From assembly GCA_012719345.1 (NCBI GenBank), contig JAAYAN010000036.1, positions 62,001 through 126,000 of the forward strand: a stretch of 64,000 nt of DNA, written 5' to 3'. A program made the position numbers and the translations under genes. The first letter of the stretch is position 1. Each line of letters opens with the position of its first letter. Shown here piece after piece: positions 30,027-39,446 of the stretch. This DNA is from Ignavibacteria bacterium (GTDB taxonomy: Bacteria > Bacteroidota > Ignavibacteria > Ignavibacteriales > Melioribacteraceae). The notes below the pieces were generated by a model. That model searched no databases. It was not told the origin of the DNA and worked only from the letters and a program-made list of their open reading frames with translations.

Positions 30027-30904
30027 CCATAGGTATTGTTCCGAACTTGGCAAAAAACAATGTTTTGGAAATTCTTCAGAGACTGGTTCTGAAATTAGCA
30101 GAATTTAAGTTCAATATTCTTATTCAAGAAAGCACTGAACTGCCTGATGATTTCCGTGATGGAATCCGAGGTTTTACAGATTTTGTAAATTATTCTGAAT
30201 TCTATTCGCAAAGCGAAATTGTTTTTACCTTAGGCGGCGACGGTACAATGCTAAGCACAGCATTTGAGTCGAGAAACTATGATGTTCCTCTTGTAGGCAT
30301 AAATTTGGGAAAGCTTGGTTTTCTTGCAGAAATAAATCTGGATAATATTGGAAAATTTATTGATGATATAAAAAAGGGTAAAACAATAATTGAAGAAAGG
30401 ATTACGCTTGAAGCTTTTTGCACGGAATGCCCGCTAACAAAAATGTTTGCCGTTAACGATATTGTTATAGATAAGGGAATGTGGCCCAAAATGATAGAAA
30501 TTACGATTAAGGTTGATGATGAATATGTATCAACGTTTTCGGCTGACGGAGTAATTGTTGCAACCCCTACCGGTTCAACAGGTTATTCTTTATCAACTGG
30601 AGGTCCAATTGTTTTTCCAAAAGCAAAATCAATTATTATCAGTCCCGTTGCTCCGCACACTTTAACAATGCGTCCGCTTGTTTTATCTTGCGAACAGAAA
30701 ATTAATATTACGGTAAATTCCCAGAATAAAAGTGTTCAGGTAAATTGCGACGGACAGAGAGTAAATCAATTCCGCTCTCCAGCATCTCTTCAGATAGGTA
30801 AAAGTTCAAGACCAATGAGGCTGCTTCATTCAAAAGATAACAGTTATTTTAGTATTTTACGCGAAAAGTTATTCTGGGGATTGGATGTAAGGCAGAATAG
30901 TTGA
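30023..30904 (+). CDS. nadK: NAD kinase
   Basis: A 293-residue protein of the PpnK family. It has the GGDGTML motif (about residues 72-78), where the Asp is catalytic, and the diagnostic FSADGVIVATPTGSTGYSLS segment near residue 175. A GINLGKLGFLAEI segment lies between them. It phosphorylates NAD to NADP in the cytoplasm. It is coupled by an ATGA overlap to a glycosyltransferase gene and ends 11 bases before the convergent recG stop, with no terminator visible between the two genes. Confidence 0.97.
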   Translation: MTIGIVPNLAKNNVLEILQRLVLKLAEFKFNILIQESTELPDDFRDGIRGFTDFVNYSEFYSQSEIVFTLGGDGTMLSTAFESRNYDVPLVGINLGKLGFLAEINLDNIGKFIDDIKKGKTIIEERITLEAFCTECPLTKMFAVNDIVIDKGMWPKMIEITIKVDDEYVSTFSADGVIVATPTGSTGYSLSTGGPIVFPKAKSIIISPVAPHTLTMRPLVLSCEQKINITVNSQNKSVQVNCDGQRVNQFRSPASLQIGKSSRPMRLLHSKDNSYFSILREKLFWGLDVRQNS

Positions 30905-30915
30905 GACTGATAGAT

Positions 30916-33093
30916 TTATCCTATTTTAGCAAACTGAATTTTATTTGAATATTTTTCTTTAATTATACTTTTTATAATTTTATTTTCATCTTTTGTTAAT
31001 GTGTTATCCTCCGCTACAATATTAAATGCGGCTTCGCGTGCAAGATTAAGCTCTTCGGTATCTGTAATTATATTGCCGTATTTTAAATCCGGCAAGCCGC
31101 TTTGCTGTAAACCGAAAATATCTCCTGGACCCCTGAGTTTAAGATCAATTTCAGCAAGTTTAAAACCGTCGTTGTAACTTACCATTGCATTCAGTCTTAT
31201 TAAAGATTTATGTTTTTCAATTTCGCTTTTGGAAAGATATTCAAAATTATAATCGAAGTTATTGTTTGTTATGTTTTGTTTTGAAATTAAAATACAATAA
31301 GCCTGCTTGCCGCTTCTTCCTACTCTTCCTCTCAGCTGATGAAGCTGCGAAAGCCCGAAACGGTATGCATCATTTATAACAATTATATTTGCATCAGGAA
31401 TATCAATACCAACTTCAATTACTACTGTAGATACAAGGATATCATATTTTTTTGAAGCAAAATCAATCATTACCTGTTCTTTTTCCTGCCAGCTGAGTTT
31501 TCCATGAATCAATCCTACTCGTAAATCGGGAAAAACCTCATTTTTTAATTTTCCGAAATATGTTTCAGCATCTTTCAAATCACTTTTTTCCGATTCCTCA
31601 ACTAAAGGATAAACTATAAAAGATTGATAACCTTCGGATGTTTTTTCAGAAATAAATTTATAGATATCAGGCAGTTTATCTTCTTTTCTCACAATCGTTT
31701 TTACAGGCAGTCTGTTAAGCGGCATTTGATCGATTACTGATACATCAAGATCTCCATATATTGTCATTGTTAAAGTTCTGGGTATTGGTGTTGCCGACAT
31801 TACAATTACATCCGGGGAAATTCCCTTTTCAGTTAAAGTTTTCCGTTGAAAAACTCCAAAACGATGCTGCTCGTCGATAACAACTAGACCTAGTTTACTA
31901 AAACTTACTGATTCCTGAATTAAAGCATGTGTTCCAATAATTATCTGCGCACTTCCGGATTTTATTTTTCCGAGTGCGGATTTTTTTTCGCGCATGTTCT
32001 GGCTGCCAAGCAATAGCGAAACTTTAATATTGAATTCGTATAATAGTTTGCAGATGTTTTTAAAATGCTGGTCTGCAAGTATTTCTGTAGGTGCCATAAG
32101 GACTGCCTGAAATCCGTTGTCAACACAAATAAGCATTGCAATTAAAGCTACAATAGTTTTTCCGCTGCCAACGTCTCCCTGAATCAACCGGTTCATAGGG
32201 CTATCATTTTCCATGTCTTTTCGGATATCACTTAATACCGATAACTGTGACTCGGTAAGCTGAAAAGGAAGTGAATCTAAAAAATTCTTGACAATGCTTG
32301 TTTTAATTATTTTTGACGAACCGTTAATTTTTTTGCTGCGGTTTAATTTTCTTCCTGCAATTAATACCTGCTGGAAAAAAAATTCTTCAAATTTAAATCT
32401 TCTTTGAGCGGATTCCAGCAAAGTTTTATTTTCAGGGAAATGAAGATTTAAGACCGAATGGTTAATGCCAAGCAGAGAGTATGATTTAATTATGCTGTCA
32501 GGAAGAGTTTCCGGGATTTTATCGGCATTTTCAGCAACAGCTTGTTCCATAATTTTCCGCAGACTTAAATCGCCTAAATTTGCAGAGCGGACATCTTTTG
32601 GTATTCTGTAAAAACTGATAATTTTGCCGGTGTTACGAAATTCAAGATTTTCAGAATCATCAATAAAATCAAAATCGGGATGAACAAATTGCAGGTGTCC
32701 GTAACGGGTAATTGCAGGTTTTGCGGATAAAGCGTAAAGCTGGTTTTCTTTGAACCTGTCTTTGAAAAATTTTATTCCCTGAAACCAAACGCATTCAAAA
32801 AAACCTGCCGAATCTTTCATTGTAACTTTGAATACTTGCTTTTTTGCCCTCTGGATAAGCTCAGTCTCAACAACTTTACCAATTATTGTAACTTCGCCCT
32901 CATAGCCGTCAATTAAATATTTAATAACTTTAGATGAACTTAATACCGAAGATCGGTCGAGATAACGCGAGGGGAAGAAAAAAAGAAGATCATAAATTGT
33001 TTTCAGACCTACGGTTTCAAAAGCTTTTGCTCTTTGCGGTCCGACATATTTAAGAAACTGAACGGATTTATTTAATTCATCTGGAATTTCCAT
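30916..33093 (-). CDS. recG: ATP-dependent DNA helicase RecG
   Basis: A 725-residue protein. The N-terminal wedge/OB domain (about 60-170) is followed by a superfamily 2 helicase core: Walker A GDVGSGKT, motif II VIDEQHRFG (DEQH), motif III MSATPIPRTL, motif V-VI VVIEVGIDIPDAN and QLRGRVGRSG. The wedge domain separates it from Mfd and PriA. It regresses stalled forks and branch-migrates Holliday junctions. It is the last gene of the long minus-strand block, 43 bases after gpsA, and ends convergent with nadK. Confidence 0.97.
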   Translation of the reverse strand: MEIPDELNKSVQFLKYVGPQRAKAFETVGLKTIYDLLFFFPSRYLDRSSVLSSSKVIKYLIDGYEGEVTIIGKVVETELIQRAKKQVFKVTMKDSAGFFECVWFQGIKFFKDRFKENQLYALSAKPAITRYGHLQFVHPDFDFIDDSENLEFRNTGKIISFYRIPKDVRSANLGDLSLRKIMEQAVAENADKIPETLPDSIIKSYSLLGINHSVLNLHFPENKTLLESAQRRFKFEEFFFQQVLIAGRKLNRSKKINGSSKIIKTSIVKNFLDSLPFQLTESQLSVLSDIRKDMENDSPMNRLIQGDVGSGKTIVALIAMLICVDNGFQAVLMAPTEILADQHFKNICKLLYEFNIKVSLLLGSQNMREKKSALGKIKSGSAQIIIGTHALIQESVSFSKLGLVVIDEQHRFGVFQRKTLTEKGISPDVIVMSATPIPRTLTMTIYGDLDVSVIDQMPLNRLPVKTIVRKEDKLPDIYKFISEKTSEGYQSFIVYPLVEESEKSDLKDAETYFGKLKNEVFPDLRVGLIHGKLSWQEKEQVMIDFASKKYDILVSTVVIEVGIDIPDANIIVINDAYRFGLSQLHQLRGRVGRSGKQAYCILISKQNITNNNFDYNFEYLSKSEIEKHKSLIRLNAMVSYNDGFKLAEIDLKLRGPGDIFGLQQSGLPDLKYGNIITDTEELNLAREAAFNIVAEDNTLTKDENKIIKSIIKEKYSNKIQFAKIG

Positions 33094-33136
33094 GAATCAA
33101 ATATATTAAAATTAAGCAGAAAAAAATAATGTTCGG

Positions 33137-34135
33137 TCAGTATTCCGATTTGATTTCGCGGGTCATTAATTCGAACGTAGCTTTTATGGGGTCTTTATCC
33201 TCAAAAAGTATTGAATAAACAGCCGAAGCGATTGGAAGTTCAATATTATATTTCTGCGATAACTGGTGAACCGCTCTGCAGGTTTCAACACCTTCTGCAA
33301 CCATTTTCATCGATTTAAGTATTTCCGATAATTTTAAGCCTTTCCCAATCTGTTCTCCTACATATCTGTTACGGCTGTGTTTGCTTCCGCAGGTAACAAT
33401 AAGATCACCCATTCCCGAAAGACCTGTAAAGGTTCTTGGATCAGTTCCCAAAGCTGTTCCCAGACGCGAAAGTTCAGCAACGCCTCTTGTCATAATTGCA
33501 GCTTTTGTATTATCGCCAAAACCAGCTCCGTCAATGATTCCGGCTCCGATAGCAATCACATTTTTTAATGAACCGCCTAATTCAACCCCGTAAATATCGG
33601 ATGAGGAATAAACACGGAAATATGAGGTACTGAATGCAACCTGAACTTCCTGGCAGGTAAAAGCATCATAAGATGCCGCTACAACAGTTGTTGGTATTTT
33701 CCGGCTTACTTCTTCAGCGTGACTAGGACCCGATATTACGGCAATATACTTTTCCGGAAGTTCGGGCATCTCATCCTTAATAATTTGCGAAATTGTCATT
33801 AAGGTTCCCGTTTCAATTCCTTTCGAAACGCTTACAAGAATTGTGTCGCTTATATCAAGCAATTTAATTTTCTGAATAACCTTACGCATAAACTGGGATG
33901 GAACAGCAAGAACAATCATTTGCTGTTTTTCGCAAGCAGCGGATAAAGAATTTGTAATCATTATTTCTTCAGGAATTTTTATACCCGGCAGAAATGTGTC
34001 GTTACAGCGGGTTCTGGAAATTAATTCGGCGTATTCCGGATCAAATTCCCACAATGTAACATTGTGTCCGTTATAATAAAGTAATATGGCGAGTGTTGTA
34101 CCCCACCCGCCTGCGCCTATAACTGAAATTTTCAT
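33137..34135 (-). CDS. gpsA: Glycerol-3-phosphate dehydrogenase [NAD(P)+]
   Basis: A 332-residue protein. NAD-binding GAGGWGT lies at residues 7-13; VSVSKGIE and then ISGPSHAEEV mark the GpsA subfamily; ELGGSLKNVIAIGAGI holds the catalytic Lys, and GLSGMGDLIVTC the substrate site. It reduces dihydroxyacetone phosphate to sn-glycerol-3-phosphate. It lies three bases after plsY, whose product acylates glycerol-3-phosphate, so the pair forms the first two steps of phospholipid synthesis. Confidence 0.97.
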   Translation of the reverse strand: MKISVIGAGGWGTTLAILLYYNGHNVTLWEFDPEYAELISRTRCNDTFLPGIKIPEEIMITNSLSAACEKQQMIVLAVPSQFMRKVIQKIKLLDISDTILVSVSKGIETGTLMTISQIIKDEMPELPEKYIAVISGPSHAEEVSRKIPTTVVAASYDAFTCQEVQVAFSTSYFRVYSSSDIYGVELGGSLKNVIAIGAGIIDGAGFGDNTKAAIMTRGVAELSRLGTALGTDPRTFTGLSGMGDLIVTCGSKHSRNRYVGEQIGKGLKLSEILKSMKMVAEGVETCRAVHQLSQKYNIELPIASAVYSILFEDKDPIKATFELMTREIKSEY

Positions 34136-34138
34136 TTG

Positions 34139-34804
34139 TCAGGATTTTTTTCTGGAAAGAGAAATTTTATTTTCGCTGCCTTCTAAAAGTCTTTTTATAT
34201 TAGCTCTGTGAGTATAAACAATCAATAATGCTATCAGTATACTGAAAGGAAGAACGGTATGATAGCCTAAAATATCAACATTAAAAATATTTTCGCGTAT
34301 TATCATTATTACAGGTATTGAAAGCGTTGCAAGTATGGAACCAAGTGAAATGTAGCGTGAAACCAACACAACAACTGCGAAAACTGCAACAGCTAAAAGC
34401 ATATCGATAGTGATAATTGTTATAAGAAATCCTAACCCTGTAGCAATGCCTTTACCGCCTTTAAAACCGGCAAAAATTGTCCAAATATGTCCGATAACAG
34501 CAAAAATACCGGCAATTATTTGTATCAGAGTGAAGTCGTCGAAAGGTGTCATATTGTTAAACGGAATATTGCCATAATGAAGTCTGGCAATAACAATAAC
34601 TGCAAAAGCTCCTTTTAACGCATCCAGAAGAATAACAAGCAATCCATATTTCCAGCCGATTACTCTGAAAACATTAGTTCCGCCGGCATTACCGCTTCCG
34701 TGTTTGCGAATATCGATTCCTTTAACAAGTTTGCTGATAATTATGCTTGTTGGAATTGAACCGACAAGATAAGATAAAAGAATTATTAAACCAAATATAT
34801 ACAT
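34139..34804 (-). CDS. plsY: Acyl-phosphate:glycerol-3-phosphate acyltransferase
   Basis: A 221-residue inner-membrane protein with about five hydrophobic helices. The three conserved PlsY motifs are present: GSIPTSIIIS and HGSGNAGGTNVFR near residues 16-48, and AGFKGGKGIATGLG (about 112-125). It uses acyl-phosphate to acylate glycerol-3-phosphate at position 1. It ends three bases before gpsA. The C-terminal tail is polar and basic. No plsX is in the window. Confidence 0.96.
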   Translation of the reverse strand: MYIFGLIILLSYLVGSIPTSIIISKLVKGIDIRKHGSGNAGGTNVFRVIGWKYGLLVILLDALKGAFAVIVIARLHYGNIPFNNMTPFDDFTLIQIIAGIFAVIGHIWTIFAGFKGGKGIATGLGFLITIITIDMLLAVAVFAVVVLVSRYISLGSILATLSIPVIMIIRENIFNVDILGYHTVLPFSILIALLIVYTHRANIKRLLEGSENKISLSRKKS

Positions 34805-34862
34805 ATAAAATCTCCGTCTACAAACTTATACAATTTGAAAAATTTTTACAATGAAATTATTT

Positions 34863-35540
34863 TTACTGTGAGCACAGAGCCGAAAAAAAATCAAGATCGG
34901 ACTGAGTGGTTACTTTAATATTCAGCGAAGAACCTTCAACAATTTTTATTTTGTAGCCTGCTTTTTTTACAAGCATCGATTCGTCAGTTCCATAAAAATT
35001 TTCACTGTAAGCTTTTTTCATTGAATTGAGAAGAATACCAGCCCTGAAGATTTGAGGAGTCTGGACATAGTAAATTCCTTCTCTTTCAATATAACTTTCA
35101 ACAAAATTATCTCCCTTTAAAAGAGTATCTTTTGCTTTTATTGCTACTATAATACTATCGAAAATTTCTGCTTGTTTTAAAGCTTCATCTATCAGGTTTG
35201 ATGAAATAAGAGGACGTGCGGCATCGTGCACGGCAACAATGTCATTTTCCTCTGCATTGCAGCTTAGAAGCGCATTATAAACAGAATCCTGTCTTTCTTT
35301 TCCGCCTTCAACAACTTTTAAAACCTTGGAAAGCTTATATTTTTTAATGCAGTCATTTATCAACCCGAAATATTCAGGCTGTGCCGCAATAATAATAATA
35401 TCGGCAAGAGAACTGTTCTGAAACTTTTCAATGGTATAAACAAAAAGTTCTTTCCCGTTAAATTTAATGTACTGTTTGGGCAGGGAAGCATTCAATCTCT
35501 TCCCTGACCCTCCAGAAGGAATAATCACAAATCGTTTCAT
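34863..35540 (-). CDS. ispD: 2-C-methyl-D-erythritol 4-phosphate cytidylyltransferase
   Basis: A 225-residue nucleotidyltransferase. The N-terminal IPSGGSGKRLNASLPKQYI is the CTP-binding G-x-G-x-R-x-x-x-x-x-P-K loop. VVEGGKERQDSVYNAL and VAVHDAARPL (about 105-114) are IspD signatures, and YVQTPQIFRA follows. It makes CDP-ME in the non-mevalonate isoprenoid pathway, which supplies undecaprenyl carriers for wall and glycan synthesis. It lies three bases after queA and 58 bases before plsY. A ribitol-5-phosphate cytidylyltransferase is a less likely alternative. Confidence 0.94.
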   Translation of the reverse strand: MKRFVIIPSGGSGKRLNASLPKQYIKFNGKELFVYTIEKFQNSSLADIIIIAAQPEYFGLINDCIKKYKLSKVLKVVEGGKERQDSVYNALLSCNAEENDIVAVHDAARPLISSNLIDEALKQAEIFDSIIVAIKAKDTLLKGDNFVESYIEREGIYYVQTPQIFRAGILLNSMKKAYSENFYGTDESMLVKKAGYKIKIVEGSSLNIKVTTQSDLDFFSALCSQ

Positions 35541-35543
35541 AGT

Positions 35544-36581
35544 TTATAAAATCAGCATTGCATCGCCGTAACTTAAAAAGCGGTATTTTTCTTTCAAGGC
35601 TTTTTTGTATGCTTTCATCATAAAGTCGTAATCTGCAAACGCTGCAACAAGCATTAATAAAGTAGATTCAGGCATATGAAAATTAGTAATCAGTTTTTTT
35701 GTTATTTTAAAATCGTATGGCGGAAAAATAAATTTATCAGTCCATCCATAATTTGCTTTAACCAATCCATCGGCAGTAACGCTGCTTTCGAGCGCGCGGG
35801 TGGCACTTGTTCCGGTAACAAAAATATTCTTTTTCGAATTTATTGCATTATTTATAATTTCTGCAGATTCCTGTGGAATTTCAAAATATTCTGAATCCAT
35901 CTTGTGTTTGGTTAAATCTTCTACTTCAACCGAGCGAAAAGTTCCGAGTCCGATATGAAGAATAACAGGAACAATTTTAACACCTTTTTTCTTGATTTTT
36001 TCTACCAATTCACTTGTAAAGTGCAGACCAGCTGTGGGTGCGGCAACACTTCCATCCACTTGGGCAAAAACAGTTTGATAGTTTTCTTTATCTTCAGGAA
36101 CAGCTTCGCGTTTAATATATGGGGGCAGAGGAGTAAGTCCTATTTTTTCAATGGCATCAAAAATATCTTTGGAATCGTTATTAAATCTTACTGTGCGTCC
36201 GCGGCTTGTAGTATTATCAATTACTTCGCACCAAAGATTGTCGTTGAAATATATTCTGTTTCCTATTCGTACTTTACGGGCCGGATCTACAATTACATCC
36301 CAGATATTTTCTTCTTTATTTAATTCGCGCAAAACAAATACTTCTATCTTTGCATTTGTTCTTTCCTTCGAACCATAAAGCCGCGCCTGCATAACTTTTG
36401 TTTTATTAACAACAAGAACATCCCCTTTGTTCATATAATCAACGATATCCGAAAAAACTTTATGTTCAATCGTATTATCTGCTCTGTTAAGAACCATCAT
36501 AAGCGCGCTATCCCTTGGACTGACTGGGAATCTTGCTATTTGGTTCTTGCCCAGATTATAACTGAAATCTGATAGTTTCAT
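35544..36581 (-). CDS. queA: S-adenosylmethionine:tRNA ribosyltransferase-isomerase
   Basis: A 345-residue protein of normal QueA length. MKLSDFSYNL begins it, and RDSALMMVL, VVNKTKVMQARL, then the invariant AAPTAGLHFT and NFHMPESTLLMLVAAF, define the family. It transfers and isomerises the ribosyl part of SAM onto preQ1 in the wobble position of tRNAs, the penultimate step of queuosine synthesis. AGGAG lies close before ATG 36581. It follows ppdK after a hairpin, so part of its transcription may be independent of ppdK. Confidence 0.97.
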   Translation of the reverse strand: MKLSDFSYNLGKNQIARFPVSPRDSALMMVLNRADNTIEHKVFSDIVDYMNKGDVLVVNKTKVMQARLYGSKERTNAKIEVFVLRELNKEENIWDVIVDPARKVRIGNRIYFNDNLWCEVIDNTTSRGRTVRFNNDSKDIFDAIEKIGLTPLPPYIKREAVPEDKENYQTVFAQVDGSVAAPTAGLHFTSELVEKIKKKGVKIVPVILHIGLGTFRSVEVEDLTKHKMDSEYFEIPQESAEIINNAINSKKNIFVTGTSATRALESSVTADGLVKANYGWTDKFIFPPYDFKITKKLITNFHMPESTLLMLVAAFADYDFMMKAYKKALKEKYRFLSYGDAMLIL

Positions 36582-36611
36582 TTACACTCCTGTTTCGTCT
36601 ATGCAAAGTTA

Positions 36612-36637
36612 AAACTGCCCGGGAGCAATTCCCGGGC
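36612..36637 (-). terminator. GC-rich hairpin after ppdK, probable partial terminator
   Basis: On the minus strand GCCCGGGA (36637-36630) pairs with TCCCGGGC (36624-36617) around a short loop, then CAGTTTTAAC. The stem is strong but the T tract is short, so readthrough into queA is likely. Confidence 0.6.
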
Positions 36638-36649
36638 GTTAATCGATGC

Positions 36650-39427
36650 TTATTTCTTTTTCTTTGTAGTTTTCTTTACTTCCTTTTTTGATACTTTTTT
36701 TGCATTAGCTTTAGTATCCATAATTGCTGCACGGGCTGCCGAAAGTTTTGCTATAGGAACACGGAAAGGTGAACAACTCACATAATTTAATCCGAGTTTA
36801 TAACAGAATTCAACAGATGCAGGATCTCCGCCTTGCTCTCCGCATATACCGACTTTTAAGTCCGAACGTGTCTTGCGTCCGTCCTTAACTGCCATTTCAA
36901 TTAACTGTCCAACACCGTCCTGGTCAATCGTCTGGAAAGGATCGGAAGTTAAAATCTTCTGGTCGAGATATTCATTCATAAAACCGCCGATATCATCACG
37001 GCTGAATCCAAATGTCATTTGTGTTAAATCGTTTGTTCCAAACGAGAAAAACTGTGCGGTTTTTGCCATTCTTTCGCTTAGCAAACAAGCGCGGGGAATT
37101 TCGATCATTGTACCGTAGAGATAGTTTATCGATTTAACTTTGAATTTTTTACATACTTCTTCATATACTTTATCTGCAATTACTTTTGTAACATCCAATT
37201 CAGCTGCTTCGCAAGTTACCGGTATCATTATTTCCGGTTTTGGGTGATGGCCTTCTTTTATTAGCTCAAGAGTCGATTCGAAAATTGCACGGAACTGAAT
37301 TTCTGAAACTTCGGGATAGGTTATACTTAAACGAACTCCGCGATGACCCATCATAGGGTTATTTTCGTGCAAAGCCTCTCCGCGTTTTGCAACATCCGAA
37401 ACTTTAATTTTCAACTCTTTAGCTAATTCAGCTTGTTTTTCTTTACTCTGCGGAACAAATTCGTGCAATGGTGGATCGAGCAATCGGAAAGTTACAGGTA
37501 AATTATCCATTGCCAATAAGGTGGCTTTAATATCTTTTTTCATGTATGGATATAATTCGTTCAGCGCAATAACCCTTTCAGCCTGTGTATTGCTGAGAAT
37601 CATCTTGCGAAGCGCCAGCAAAGGTTTTTCTGATCCTGTTCCGTAAAACATATGTTCGGTTCTGAAAAGTCCTATTCCTTCTGCTCCAAAATCTCGTGCA
37701 ATCTTTGCGTCTTCAGGTGTTTCTGCATTTGTACGGACTCCCATTGTACGGAAAGAATCGACCATTTTCATAAATTGTTTGAAACGAGGATTTTCGGATG
37801 CGTCCATTAGTTTTAAAGCTTTCTGATATACGTGGCCTTTTGTTCCGTTTAAAGTTACAACATCTCCTTCTTTTAAAACAATGTTAGTTCCTTCAATTTT
37901 TGCCGATTTTGTTGCAGGATTAACATGCAGTTTTCCGGCTCCCACAATACAACATTTTCCCCAGCCGCGAGCTACAAGAGCTGCGTGAGAAGTCATTCCG
38001 CCGCGTGCAGTAAGTATTCCTGAAGCTGCGCGCATTCCTTCAACATCTTCGGGGTTGGTTTCTTCACGGATAAGAATTACAGTTTTTCCCTGGCGTTCCC
38101 ATGCAACTGCATCTTCCGCTGTGAAAACAAGCTGACCGACTGCGGCACCAGGACCGGCTGGCAAACCTTTTACTAATACAGGAACTTTCTTTTCTTCTGC
38201 GGGATCGCAAATAGGATGTAATAACTCATCAAGCTGAGCAGGCTCTACGCGTAATACAGCAGTTTTTTCATCAATAAGTTTTTCTTTTAACATATCCATT
38301 GCCATATTCAATGCAGCTGTTCCGGTACGTTTGCCTGTGCGGCACTGAAGCATGTATAATTTGCCTTCTTGAATTGTAAATTCAATATCGAGCATGTCTC
38401 TGTAATTTTTTTCGAGAATGTTACGGATTTTTTCCAACTCTTTATATGTTTTAGGCATTTGTTCCTGCATACTTTTCAAATGCTTATTCTGTTCATTTTT
38501 TGTGTCGTTATTTAACGGATTAGGAGTACGAATTCCGGCAACAACATCTTCTCCTTGTGCGTTTATTAACCATTCGCCATAGAATATATTTTCACCCGTT
38601 GCAGGGTTACGTGTAAATGCAACACCTGTAGCAGATGAATCGCCCATATTTCCGAATACCATTGCCTGTACGTTTACGGCAGTTCCCCAATTATCAGGAA
38701 TTCCTTCTATGCGGCGGTAGGAAATTGCTTTTTTCCCGTTCCAGCTTTTAAAAACAGCTTTTATTCCGCCGAACAATTGTTCTTTTGCATCGTCCGGAAA
38801 TTCTTTGCCGATTTCTTTCTTTATAGTTTTCTTAAAATCATCCGCCAATTGTTTTAAATCATCTGCGGTAAGATCTGTATCAAGCTCAACTTTTTTAGCT
38901 TTTTTGTAACTGTCAAGCATGTCATCCAGTTTTTTACGGATATTTATATCGAGTCCTTCAGCTTTGTCCATAACAACATCTGCATACATCATAATTAAAC
39001 GTCTGTACGAATCCCAAACAAAACGAGGATTATTAGTTTTTTTTATCAGACCGGGAATTGTGTCGGTGCAAAGTCCGACGTTAAGAACTGTGTCCATCAT
39101 TCCGGGCATTGAACTTCTTGCACCTGAACGGCAGGATAATAATAGCGGATTTTTAGCATCGCCGTATTTCATTCCCATTTCTGATTCAACTTTTTTCATT
39201 CCTGCCCAAACTTCATCTGCTAAAGTTTTTGGCAGTTCGTGATTATTTGCATAATAAGCTGTGCAACATTCTGTAGTAATTGTTAATCCTGCCGGAACTG
39301 GTAATTCCAGATTTACCATTTCTGCAAGATTTGCCCCTTTACCTCCCAGAAGATTTTTCATATCTGCTTTTCCTTCAGCTTTTTTGCCGCCGAAATAGTA
39401 AACATATTTGATCTTATTCTTAGCCAT
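36650..39427 (-). CDS. ppdK: Pyruvate, phosphate dikinase
   Basis: A 925-residue PPDK. It has an N-terminal ATP-grasp domain with GGKGANLAEM and DTVLNVGL, a central phospho-histidine domain with GGMTSHAALVARGWGKCC (catalytic His) and a C-terminal PEP/pyruvate barrel with EGIGLFRTEHMF and VGICGEQGGDP (catalytic Cys). It interconverts pyruvate, ATP and Pi with PEP, AMP and PPi, giving glycolytic or gluconeogenic flexibility. The last 20 or so residues are a Lys-rich tail (KKVSKKEVKKTTKKKK), which is unusual. A strong GGGAGGA Shine-Dalgarno lies before ATG 39427, only 19 bases after lpxK. Confidence 0.97.
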   Translation of the reverse strand: MAKNKIKYVYYFGGKKAEGKADMKNLLGGKGANLAEMVNLELPVPAGLTITTECCTAYYANNHELPKTLADEVWAGMKKVESEMGMKYGDAKNPLLLSCRSGARSSMPGMMDTVLNVGLCTDTIPGLIKKTNNPRFVWDSYRRLIMMYADVVMDKAEGLDINIRKKLDDMLDSYKKAKKVELDTDLTADDLKQLADDFKKTIKKEIGKEFPDDAKEQLFGGIKAVFKSWNGKKAISYRRIEGIPDNWGTAVNVQAMVFGNMGDSSATGVAFTRNPATGENIFYGEWLINAQGEDVVAGIRTPNPLNNDTKNEQNKHLKSMQEQMPKTYKELEKIRNILEKNYRDMLDIEFTIQEGKLYMLQCRTGKRTGTAALNMAMDMLKEKLIDEKTAVLRVEPAQLDELLHPICDPAEEKKVPVLVKGLPAGPGAAVGQLVFTAEDAVAWERQGKTVILIREETNPEDVEGMRAASGILTARGGMTSHAALVARGWGKCCIVGAGKLHVNPATKSAKIEGTNIVLKEGDVVTLNGTKGHVYQKALKLMDASENPRFKQFMKMVDSFRTMGVRTNAETPEDAKIARDFGAEGIGLFRTEHMFYGTGSEKPLLALRKMILSNTQAERVIALNELYPYMKKDIKATLLAMDNLPVTFRLLDPPLHEFVPQSKEKQAELAKELKIKVSDVAKRGEALHENNPMMGHRGVRLSITYPEVSEIQFRAIFESTLELIKEGHHPKPEIMIPVTCEAAELDVTKVIADKVYEEVCKKFKVKSINYLYGTMIEIPRACLLSERMAKTAQFFSFGTNDLTQMTFGFSRDDIGGFMNEYLDQKILTSDPFQTIDQDGVGQLIEMAVKDGRKTRSDLKVGICGEQGGDPASVEFCYKLGLNYVSCSPFRVPIAKLSAARAAIMDTKANAKKVSKKEVKKTTKKKK

Positions 39428-39446
39428 TAATAAGTCCTCCCTTTAT

